In this document: positions 14,064-20,840 of the stretch, piece after piece
Layout: every line of letters begins with the position of its first letter
Position numbering within the stretch: position 1 is the stretch's first letter
NCBI GenBank assembly: GCA_964374025.1
Contig: CAYJWU010000006.1
Location: forward strand, 1 to 34,206
Length of the DNA stretch: 34,206 bases
Origin: JBASTI01 sp964374025
GTDB taxonomy: Bacteria; Patescibacteriota; Minisyncoccia; Spechtbacterales; HO2-43-30
Reading direction: 5' to 3'
Position numbers and translations under genes: made by a program
Notes under the pieces: generated by a model
The model's database searches: none
The model's input: the letters and a program-made list of their open reading frames with translations, nothing else
What the model was told of the DNA's origin: nothing

Positions 14064-15299
14064 ATGGCCAATGAAATAATCACAGGCATAGATATCGGCA
14101 GTCATAGTATATATACTTTGATTGCGCAAAAGAAGGAGGATCTTTTGCCTCAGATTATTGGCGTTGGCACAGTTCGTTCTTCCGGCGTAAGAAACGGAGT
14201 TATCGTTGACGCGTCCGACGCGCAGGCGAGTATCGCAGAGTCCATGCGCGCGGCCGAGCGCGGAGCTGGCGCAAAAATTTCAAAGGCCTTGGTGAGTATT
14301 GGGGGAAGTCACATTGCGGCACAGGCAAGTCGCGGCGTTATTGCTGTTTCCCGCGCTGATGGCGAAATATCTTCAGATGATATTGATAGGGTGATAAGTC
14401 ACGCGCAAACTTTTTCTCTTCCCAACAACAGAGAAATTCTCCATGTCATACCAAGAGAATTTATTATTGATGGACAGGGCGGCATTAAAGACCCCCTTGG
14501 CATGAAGGGGGTGCGCCTTGAAGCAAATACGCTTGTCATCAGCGGCGTTGTGCCATACATTAAAAATCTTAATAGAGTATTTGGAGAACTCGGAGTAGAG
14601 GTTGAGTCTATTGTGCTCGATACGCTTGCTTCGGCAAAGGCGGTTCTTACGAAACGCCAAAAGGAGTTGGGCGTGGTATGTCTCGATATCGGAGGGGGGA
14701 CAACCGGGGTTACGGTATATGAGGAAGGGGATCTCGTGCAGACAAGCATAATTCCGATTGGCGGATCGCACATAACCAACGATCTTGCCATAGGCCTTCG
14801 TATTCCGGTGGATCTTGCGGAAAATATTAAATTTGAATATGGCGCCGCGGAAACCGCCGAAATAGGAAAGCGGGATATTATTGATCTTTCAAATATAGAC
14901 GGGAAAGAATCCGGCACGGTATCCCGCAAAGAATTATGTGAAATAATGGAAGCGCGGCTTTCGGAGATATTTGATATGGCCAATAAAGAGTTAAAAAAAA
15001 TCGGGAAAGAAGCGTATCTTCCCGGAGGCGTTGTGATTATCGGAGGAGGCGCGAAAATTCCTCATATTGTGGATCTTGCGAAAAAGAAAATGCGCCTTCC
15101 CGCGCAAATTGGCTTCCCGAGGGAAGTAGAGGGAATTGTTGAGCGCGTTGACGACCCCGCTTATTCCACGGCCCTCGGTCTTATATTTTGGGGCATGGAG
15201 GAGAGGGGAAATGTGGTTGAGGGATTTATGCCCAATATCCCCTCGCTTAATAATTCCGTAAATCAGATGCGGAAATGGTTTAAGGCCTTCCTGCCGTAA
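14064..15299 (+). CDS. ftsA: Cell-division protein FtsA
   Basis: Actin-like ATPase tethering FtsZ to the membrane. Nucleotide-site motifs are visible: ITGIDIGSHSIYTLIA at the N-terminus, VVCLDIGGGTTGVTVYE (phosphate 2) and GGVVIIGGGAKIPHI (adenosine). The last residues (NSVNQMRKWFKAFLP) form the expected amphipathic membrane-targeting helix. Length (411) is normal. Directly upstream of ftsZ, the classical order; the 114-nt gap between them carries an extra promoter. Confidence 0.94.
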   Translation: MANEIITGIDIGSHSIYTLIAQKKEDLLPQIIGVGTVRSSGVRNGVIVDASDAQASIAESMRAAERGAGAKISKALVSIGGSHIAAQASRGVIAVSRADGEISSDDIDRVISHAQTFSLPNNREILHVIPREFIIDGQGGIKDPLGMKGVRLEANTLVISGVVPYIKNLNRVFGELGVEVESIVLDTLASAKAVLTKRQKELGVVCLDIGGGTTGVTVYEEGDLVQTSIIPIGGSHITNDLAIGLRIPVDLAENIKFEYGAAETAEIGKRDIIDLSNIDGKESGTVSRKELCEIMEARLSEIFDMANKELKKIGKEAYLPGGVVIIGGGAKIPHIVDLAKKKMRLPAQIGFPREVEGIVERVDDPAYSTALGLIFWGMEERGNVVEGFMPNIPSLNNSVNQMRKWFKAFLP

Positions 15300-15341
15300 G
15301 GGATTCAATACTATCGGTACCCCAAATGATACCCCCCCCTA

Positions 15342-15371
15342 TTGACACATTTGTGTCTTTTTTTGTAGAAT
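15342..15371 (+). promoter_or_regulatory. ftsZ promoter with a palindrome in the spacer
   Basis: TTGACA (15342-15347), 18-nt spacer, TAGAAT (15366-15371). GACACATTTGTGTC (15344-15357) is an inverted repeat covering the end of the -35 box, and eight T's follow. It could be an operator or a weak terminator for ftsA that doubles as promoter spacer. Confidence 0.65.
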
Positions 15372-15413
15372 GAAAAGTTATAACTAGTATTTTAATTTTA
15401 GCATTTTAATCTT

Positions 15414-16541
15414 ATGCCTCAAATAAAACCAGACATAGAAACATTCGCAAAAATAAAGGTAGTCGGCGTTGGGGGATCGGGAAACAACGCGGTATCGGGG
15501 ATGTTCGAAGCAAAGATACAAGGCGTTGAGTTTATCGCGGTAAATACGGATGCCCAGGACCTGCATCACTCCAAAGCTTCGCTCAAGATTCATATCGGGA
15601 AAAATGTTACCCGGGGCCTTGGGGCCGGAATGAATCCCGACGTCGGGCGCCAGTCCGCCGAAGAGAACAAAGACGATATTCACGAGGCGCTCAAAGGAGC
15701 CGATATGGTTTTTGTTACTTGCGGGCTTGGCGGGGGCACCGGCACCGGCGCCTCGCCTATCATTGCCGAAGTCGCGCGTGAAACCGGCGCTCTTACCGTG
15801 GGCGTTGTGACAAAACCATTTTCTTTTGAGGGATTGCAGAGAGCGCGTATCGCGGAAGAAGGTTTGAATAACTTAAAAGAAAGAGTGGATACTTTGATAA
15901 CAATTCCAAATAATAAACTTCTAAATGTGATAGAGAGAAAGACTACACTGCTTGAATCCTTCGCGATTGTTGACGATGTATTGCGGCAAGCGGTACAGGG
16001 CATTTCGGATTTAGTGGTGAAGCCCGGTATTGTAAACGTGGACTTTGCTGACGTAAGAGCAATAATGCAGGACGCGGGATCCGCTCTTATGGGCATAGGA
16101 AAAGCTTCAGGAGAAGAGCGCGCGATTGAGGCGGCGCGACTGGCCATAAATTCTCCTCTTCTTGAAGTTTCTATAGATGGCGCCAGGGGCGTGCTCTTTT
16201 CTGTCAGCGGAGGAGAGGACCTTACAATGTATGAGATAAATGAGGCGGCAAAAGTAATCACGGATTCCATACACCCGGAAGCAAAGGTTATTTTTGGGGC
16301 GGTTCTCGACGATACTCTCAAAAAGGGGGAGATAAAAGTAACGGTTATCGCGACAGGTTTTTCCGAGGCAGAACCTTCGATTCGAAATACCGAAGAGAAC
16401 AGTGAGCAAAAAGGGACTTCCGCGCAAGCAAAGAATGGTTCCAACAACAACCATCCCGATGCGGGAAAAGATTCTAAGGGGAAAAAAGAAGAAGAGGAGG
16501 ATTGGGACATCCCGGCGTTTATTCGCAAGAAAATGAAGTAA
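15414..16541 (+). CDS. ftsZ: Cell-division protein FtsZ
   Basis: Tubulin-like GTPase forming the division ring. The glycine-rich GTP loop GLGGGTGTG ends at residue 112, and the T7 catalytic loop NVDFADV is present. The variable linker (about 325-362) is rich in Ser, Asn, Glu and Lys, and the end EEEDWDIPAFIRKKMK carries the FtsA-binding peptide (DIPAFIR). Length (375) is normal. A Shine-Dalgarno is not obvious. The 3' side has a long inverted repeat. Preceded by ftsA and its own promoter. Confidence 0.96.
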   Translation: MPQIKPDIETFAKIKVVGVGGSGNNAVSGMFEAKIQGVEFIAVNTDAQDLHHSKASLKIHIGKNVTRGLGAGMNPDVGRQSAEENKDDIHEALKGADMVFVTCGLGGGTGTGASPIIAEVARETGALTVGVVTKPFSFEGLQRARIAEEGLNNLKERVDTLITIPNNKLLNVIERKTTLLESFAIVDDVLRQAVQGISDLVVKPGIVNVDFADVRAIMQDAGSALMGIGKASGEERAIEAARLAINSPLLEVSIDGARGVLFSVSGGEDLTMYEINEAAKVITDSIHPEAKVIFGAVLDDTLKKGEIKVTVIATGFSEAEPSIRNTEENSEQKGTSAQAKNGSNNNHPDAGKDSKGKKEEEEDWDIPAFIRKKMK

Positions 16542-16556
16542 ACAAAATAGAATTTC

Positions 16557-16595
16557 AACTAAAACCCCTACGGTTTAACCGTAGGAGTTTTAGTT
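16557..16595 (+). terminator. Long inverted repeat after ftsZ (probable terminator)
   Basis: 19-nt arms 16557-16575 and 16577-16595 pair with a single mismatch around one T. The 3' arm includes GTTTTAGTT, but a U-run after the stem is absent, so termination efficiency is uncertain. Confidence 0.6.
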
Positions 16596-16602
16596 ATCCA
16601 CA
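16594..16602 (+). promoter_or_regulatory. Single DnaA box upstream of nrdJ
   Basis: TTATCCACA, a perfect match to the DnaA 9-mer, 47 nt before the nrdJ start. A lone 9-mer can occur by chance; nrd genes are DnaA targets in E. coli. Confidence 0.45.
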
Positions 16603-16613
16603 GTTTTCGCGGG

Positions 16614-16640
16614 TTGGACGAAAATTTCATATGGTATAAT
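16614..16640 (+). promoter_or_regulatory. nrdJ promoter, predicts leaderless mRNA
   Basis: TTGGAC (16614-16619), a short 15-nt spacer and a perfect TATAAT (16635-16640), only 8 nt before the ATG at 16649. No Shine-Dalgarno. Confidence 0.6.
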
Positions 16641-16648
16641 GGAAATCC

Positions 16649-19600
16649 ATGATAAATACACTGATAAAAAAAGTCAGAAAGCGCGATGGCGAGATCGTGC
16701 CGTTTGAAAAAGATAGGATAACAAAAGCCGTAAATTCGGCAGTAGCCGCGGTTGAAGGAAAGGAAAATTGGAAACTCGCATCCAAGATAGCAGACATGGT
16801 GCTGGAGGAGATGGAGATAAAGTTTGGCAGGAAAATAGTGCCGGGCGTGGAAGATATACAGGACATTGTAGAGGAAGCATTGATTAAAAAGGGTTTAACC
16901 AAAGTCGCGAAAGCATACATTCTTTATCGCAGCAAACGAGCGCAGGTTAGGGAAGCCAGTAAAACTATACCCGAAAAAGTCAGGGAGCTTGCCGACGCGA
17001 GCAAGAAATATTTCAGAAACGACCTTGCGGAATTTATATATTATAGAACTTATTCACGCTGGGTAGATGAGGAAAGCAGACGCGAAACTTGGATTGAGAC
17101 GGTAAGCCGCTATATGAATTTTATGCGGGAAAATCTCGGGGATCAGCTGGACCTTAAAGAATATGAAGAAATTCAAAATGCCATATTAAATCAGGAAGTT
17201 GTGCCATCAATGAGGTTGATGTGGGGCGCGGGCAAGGCCGTGAAGAAAACAAACGTTTGCGCTTACAATTGTTCCTATATCGCGCCCTCAAAGCTAGGGG
17301 ACTTCGCGGAAATTATGTATCTTTCTATGTGCGGCACGGGAGTGGGTTTTTCGGTGGAGTCGCAGACTGTTCAGAAACTTCCTATAATAAAGCATCAAAC
17401 AGGCAAGGCCGCCAAAATTTACGTTATTGAAGACAGCAAGGAGGGCTGGGGAGATGCGCTCACGCTTGGTCTCAAGGCCTGGTATGGCGGAGGCGATGTT
17501 AAATTTGATTACTCTAAAATTCGTCCGGCAGGAGCGCGGCTCCATACCATGGGCGGTCAGAGTTCGGGGCCTGATCCGCTTCGCGCGCTTCTTGATTTTG
17601 CCCGCGCAAAAATTTTTTCGCGTCAGGGAAAACGGCTTACCAATATTGATGTGCACGATATTATTTGCAAAATCGGAGAAGTCGTTGTGATGGGAGGAGT
17701 GAGAAGGTCCGCCTTGATTAGTCTGTCTGATCTTGACGATAAAGAAATGCGGCACGCCAAAGAGGGCCAGTTCTATCTTTTTGAACCGCAACGGCAGATG
17801 GCCAATAATTCCGCCGCGTATAACCGTAAACCCACAACGGCGGAGTTTATGGAAGAGTGGCTGGCGCTTGCAAAGAGCGGGACGGGGGAGCGCGGGATAT
17901 TCAACCGCGCGGGGCTAAAGCATCAGCTTCCTGAAAGGCGCTGGAAGGTTTTCAAAAAGTATTTTCAGACCTCGGGCACAAACCCATGTATTCCTTCCGA
18001 CACATGGGTGATGACCTCAAAAGGAGCAAAGCGAGTCAGAGATTTAATAGACAAACCATTTCTCGCGGTGGTCAATGGAAATGCATATCAAGCTTTGGGC
18101 TTTTTCAAAACTGGAAGAAAGCAAGTTTTTAAGATTAAAACTGCGCGAGGATTTACTTTTAAGGCCACTCAAAATCATCGCGTTTTAGTAGTTGATTATA
18201 GGAGCAGAAAAATTCAGCGCAATGTCTGGAAAGAAGTAAAGGACCTTACGACGGGCGATGAGATTGTGCTACATAATCACAAAGATGCGAGCTGGGAAGG
18301 CAGGGGTACGAAATCAGAAGGGTGGTTAATCGGCAGTCTTCTTGGAGATGGAAATATCGAGAAGGGCGGAAAGGCCAATCTTGATTATTGGGGAAAATTC
18401 CAAAATATAATGATGACGCAAGCCGTTGATTTTGTGCATGAAACAGTTGGGGGAAGAAGAGATTTAGCCGGCCATATAGCAAGGACAGGATATGCGAGGG
18501 TTCAGTCGGTTGGCTTAGGAAAACTTGCCCGATCATATGGACTAACTTATGGCAGTAAGGTTGCAACAAATGAAATTGAAAAGACCTCCTCGGACTTTTA
18601 CGAAGGTTTCCTAAGGGGATGGTTTGATGCTGACGGCTCGGTGCAAGGGTCCCAAAAAAAAGGAGTGAGTATTAGACTAGCTTCAAGCGTATTGCCAAAT
18701 CTTCGAATATCTCAGCGTATGTTGGCGAGATTGGGTATTATCAGTACTATTTATAAAAATCGTCGCCCCGCCGGTTTGCGTTTACTGCCAAATGGCAAGG
18801 GGGGGTTAAAGAAATATTTTTGCCTTTCAGATCACGAACTCGTTATTTCGGGTGATAATCTGAAGAGATTTCAGACGGGGATAGGTTTTAGTGACCCTGA
18901 AAAAAAAGAAAAGCTCGAAATGCTTATAGGAAAATATCGGCGAAAGTTAAATCGCGAAAAGTTTAGTTCCCGAGTTGCGGCAGTTGTCCCATGCGGGAAA
19001 AAAAATGTTTATGATTGTCAGGTGCCGAGTATCAATGCTTTTGATGGGAATGGGGCTTATCTTCATAACTGTGGAGAAATTGTCTTGCGCTCAAAACAAT
19101 TTTGTAACCTTTCAGAAGTTATTTGTAGGGCAGAAGACACAAGCGAGACCTTGTTGCGCAAAATACGCCTTGCGACAATCCTGGGCACATATCAATCTAC
19201 CCTTACCCACTTTCCGTATCTTTCAAAAGAATGGAAGCAGAATTGCGAAGAAGAGCGGCTTTTGGGCGTATCCCTAACGGGCCAGTGGGATTGCCCGCAA
19301 ATCCGCAATGCGGAAGTCTTGAAGGGGCTTAGAGAGAAAGCGATTTTGGTAAACAAAAAATACGCGAAAAGGTTTGGCATTAATGCCTCAACCTGCATAA
19401 GTTGCGTTAAGCCGTCGGGCACTGTGTCGCAATTAGTGGACGCGGCAAGCGGCATGCATCCCCGCCACGCAAAGTATTATATAAGACGGGTAAGGATTTC
19501 CGCCACAGACCCTCTTTTCCACATGCTTCGCGATCAAAAATTTCCACATTATCCCGAAGTCGGCCAGCCGGCGGACAAAGCAGTGACTTACGTTATTGAA

Positions 19601-20008
19601 TTCCCGGTTAAAGCGCCGAAGAGCGCGATAACAAGAGATAATGTTTCCGCGCTTGGGCAGCTGGAACACTGGAAGATGGTAAAAGATAATTATACCGAGC
19701 ACAATCCGTCAGTGACTGTATCGGTAGGCGAAGATGAGTGGATTGATACCGCGAATTGGCTTTACAAAAACTGGGAAATGTTGGGAGGGCTTTCGTTCCT
19801 TCCGCGCACCGAACACTCCTACGCGCTCGCTCCATATGAGGAAATAAATGAAGAAAGGTACAATGAGCTGGTCGCCAAGCTCCCTCGCGTTGATTTTTCT
19901 CAAATTCTATTATACGAGAAAGGGGATTCTACTCAAGGCGCGAAAGAGCTTGCCTGCGTCGCGGGCGTTTGCGAAATAGAAGAGGTATCTGCGGTAAACA
20001 CCGCATAG
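16649..20008 (+). CDS. nrdJ: Adenosylcobalamin-dependent (class II, RTPR-like) ribonucleotide reductase with intein
   Basis: Reduces ribonucleotides to deoxyribonucleotides. An ATP-cone lies at about 1-100 and the catalytic barrel follows. The reductant cysteine is near 204-208 (TNVCAYNCSYI). The finger-loop NP/CGEI holds the thiyl-radical cysteine (C808) and glutamate (E810); C819 in SKQFCNLSEV is the barrel partner. The C-terminal CVAGVC (C1103, C1108) matches the shuttle pair of monomeric RTPR enzymes. These features argue for class II rather than NrdA, so cobalamin must be imported or salvaged. Residues 447-807 are an intein; the spliced enzyme would have 758 residues. The start is leaderless, from the promoter at 16614-16640. 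Confidence 0.92.
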   Translation: MINTLIKKVRKRDGEIVPFEKDRITKAVNSAVAAVEGKENWKLASKIADMVLEEMEIKFGRKIVPGVEDIQDIVEEALIKKGLTKVAKAYILYRSKRAQVREASKTIPEKVRELADASKKYFRNDLAEFIYYRTYSRWVDEESRRETWIETVSRYMNFMRENLGDQLDLKEYEEIQNAILNQEVVPSMRLMWGAGKAVKKTNVCAYNCSYIAPSKLGDFAEIMYLSMCGTGVGFSVESQTVQKLPIIKHQTGKAAKIYVIEDSKEGWGDALTLGLKAWYGGGDVKFDYSKIRPAGARLHTMGGQSSGPDPLRALLDFARAKIFSRQGKRLTNIDVHDIICKIGEVVVMGGVRRSALISLSDLDDKEMRHAKEGQFYLFEPQRQMANNSAAYNRKPTTAEFMEEWLALAKSGTGERGIFNRAGLKHQLPERRWKVFKKYFQTSGTNPCIPSDTWVMTSKGAKRVRDLIDKPFLAVVNGNAYQALGFFKTGRKQVFKIKTARGFTFKATQNHRVLVVDYRSRKIQRNVWKEVKDLTTGDEIVLHNHKDASWEGRGTKSEGWLIGSLLGDGNIEKGGKANLDYWGKFQNIMMTQAVDFVHETVGGRRDLAGHIARTGYARVQSVGLGKLARSYGLTYGSKVATNEIEKTSSDFYEGFLRGWFDADGSVQGSQKKGVSIRLASSVLPNLRISQRMLARLGIISTIYKNRRPAGLRLLPNGKGGLKKYFCLSDHELVISGDNLKRFQTGIGFSDPEKKEKLEMLIGKYRRKLNREKFSSRVAAVVPCGKKNVYDCQVPSINAFDGNGAYLHNCGEIVLRSKQFCNLSEVICRAEDTSETLLRKIRLATILGTYQSTLTHFPYLSKEWKQNCEEERLLGVSLTGQWDCPQIRNAEVLKGLREKAILVNKKYAKRFGINASTCISCVKPSGTVSQLVDAASGMHPRHAKYYIRRVRISATDPLFHMLRDQKFPHYPEVGQPADKAVTYVIEFPVKAPKSAITRDNVSALGQLEHWKMVKDNYTEHNPSVTVSVGEDEWIDTANWLYKNWEMLGGLSFLPRTEHSYALAPYEEINEERYNELVAKLPRVDFSQILLYEKGDSTQGAKELACVAGVCEIEEVSAVNTA
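17987..19069 (+). mobile_element. Intein with LAGLIDADG homing endonuclease in nrdJ
   Basis: 361 residues (C447 to N807 of the precursor). Splicing motifs are complete: Cys1 in CIPSDTWVMTSKG, block B with T507 and H510 (ATQNH), the block F region VYDCQVPSINAF and the terminal H806-N807 followed by C808. The endonuclease motifs LIGSLLGDGNI (560-570) and LRGWFDADGS (655-664) both keep their acidic residue (D567, D662), so the enzyme may still be active. Splicing joins SGTNP to CGEIVLRS. Confidence 0.93.
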
Positions 20009-20027
20009 TCATTTTCGGAATTAAAAA

Positions 20028-20222
20028 TTGCTGGCCAAAACGATTCTCCCACCCGATGAAAATGTTCGTTATCGGGCAATGTTTGACGATGGGCCATCCC
20101 CAGGAGAGGGTTTGCTTGACTGGGATGACGAACCCAAGGACAGATTACCGCAGAGCCTCACTAATCCCGTATTAGTCCCAAGGGCTTTACGATCGGGGAA
20201 AAGAAACATAAAAACCGTATAA
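20028..20222 (+). CDS. Possible small acidic protein downstream of nrdJ
   Basis: A 64-codon frame opening with TTG (or ATG at 20079) and ending just before a hairpin. The protein is rich in Asp, Pro and Arg (MFDDGPSPGEGLLDWDDEP) and not recognised. There is no Shine-Dalgarno and no clear promoter. It could be a small nrdJ-linked gene or only an open stretch of 3'-UTR. Confidence 0.3.
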   Translation: MLAKTILPPDENVRYRAMFDDGPSPGEGLLDWDDEPKDRLPQSLTNPVLVPRALRSGKRNIKTV

Positions 20223-20235
20223 ACACGCGGTTTTC
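20213..20235 (+). terminator. Weak hairpin after nrdJ
   Basis: AAAACCG (20213-20219) pairs with CGGTTTT (20229-20235); four T's end the 3' arm. The only candidate terminator for nrdJ here. Confidence 0.45.
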
Positions 20236-20307
20236 ATATAGAGCGGGTTATGTCGCGATGTTAGAATCTATTTTGTGAATGCGAAAGAATCATTCCCTAT
20301 TCCCAAT

Positions 20308-20336
20308 TTGACACAGTAGATTAGTTATGATATGTT
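20308..20336 (+). promoter_or_regulatory. Promoter of the 75-residue hypothetical gene
   Basis: TTGACA (20308-20313), 17-nt spacer, TATGTT (20331-20336). Gives a leader of about 43 nt, with room for a strong Shine-Dalgarno. Confidence 0.6.
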
Positions 20337-20385
20337 ATCTTCAGTTCTTGAGGAAATCAGCTAAAACACGTCAAAGGAGGGAGCA

Positions 20386-20613
20386 ATGGAGACGAAGGTT
20401 TTTTACTGCAAAGATTTTGAGGGTCACTGGCCCGTTGGAGTATCTGCGGTCGTAGTAGCCTACAACGAAGAGTCAGCGAGGAACCTACTTGAGAAGAAGT
20501 TGATATCAGAACACGGCCTTACGGGTCGTCAGCCAAAGGGGAATCCTCTCACCCTTCATGAGGTCAGTCTCAAGGAGGAAGGGGTCATCGTGTTGCAGGA
20601 TGGGAACTACTAA
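20386..20613 (+). CDS. Small hypothetical protein
   Basis: 75 residues, not recognised. The pattern (WPVGVSAVVVAYNEESARNLLEKKL, shortened here to key residues W-P-V-G, VVVA, EESARNLLEKKL) suggests a beta strand then an amphipathic helix, and the C-terminal half (LHEVSLKEEGVIVLQDGNY) would supply more strands. No catalytic or membrane features. A strong GGAGGGA lies 5-6 nt before the ATG. It has its own promoter and terminator, so it is a well-expressed monocistronic gene. Confidence 0.72.
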   Translation: METKVFYCKDFEGHWPVGVSAVVVAYNEESARNLLEKKLISEHGLTGRQPKGNPLTLHEVSLKEEGVIVLQDGNY

Positions 20614-20619
20614 CATTAG

Positions 20620-20660
20620 GGGTGTACGTAAGAGTAAGCTTGCGCACACCCTGTTTTTTT
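20620..20660 (+). terminator. Terminator of the small hypothetical gene
   Basis: Stem GGGTGTACGTAAG with CTTGCGCACACCC (20620-20632 with about 20639-20651; one mismatch and one G-U) followed by GTTTTTTT. Confidence 0.85.
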
Positions 20661-20682
20661 ACAAACACAAAACTTTCATCTG

Positions 20683-20753
20683 AGCGGGTAAGGGGAATCG
20701 GACCCCTGTACTCTGATTGGCAACCAGATGCACTACCATTGTGCTATACCCGC
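20683..20753 (-). tRNA. tRNA-Gly (GCC)
   Basis: Cloverleaf on minus: acceptor GCGGGTA/TACCCGC (20753-20747 with 20690-20684), D arm, anticodon arm TCTGG-TTGCCAA-TCAGA with anticodon GCC, T arm AGGGG-TCCGATT-CCCCT. CCA is not encoded. Confidence 0.93.
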
Positions 20754-20810
20754 ATTTTACTTCTACAGACATCATAGCATGGTGTGATATCCGTAGTATA
20801 ATATATCATA

Positions 20811-20840
20811 AAAAAAATAAAAGGCCCAGTTTATCGGGCC
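20811..20840 (-). terminator. ppdK terminator
   Basis: Stem GGCCC/GGGCC (20823-20827 with 20836-20840) followed on minus by a T-rich tract (20822-20811). The ppdK stop codon lies in the loop. Confidence 0.7.
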
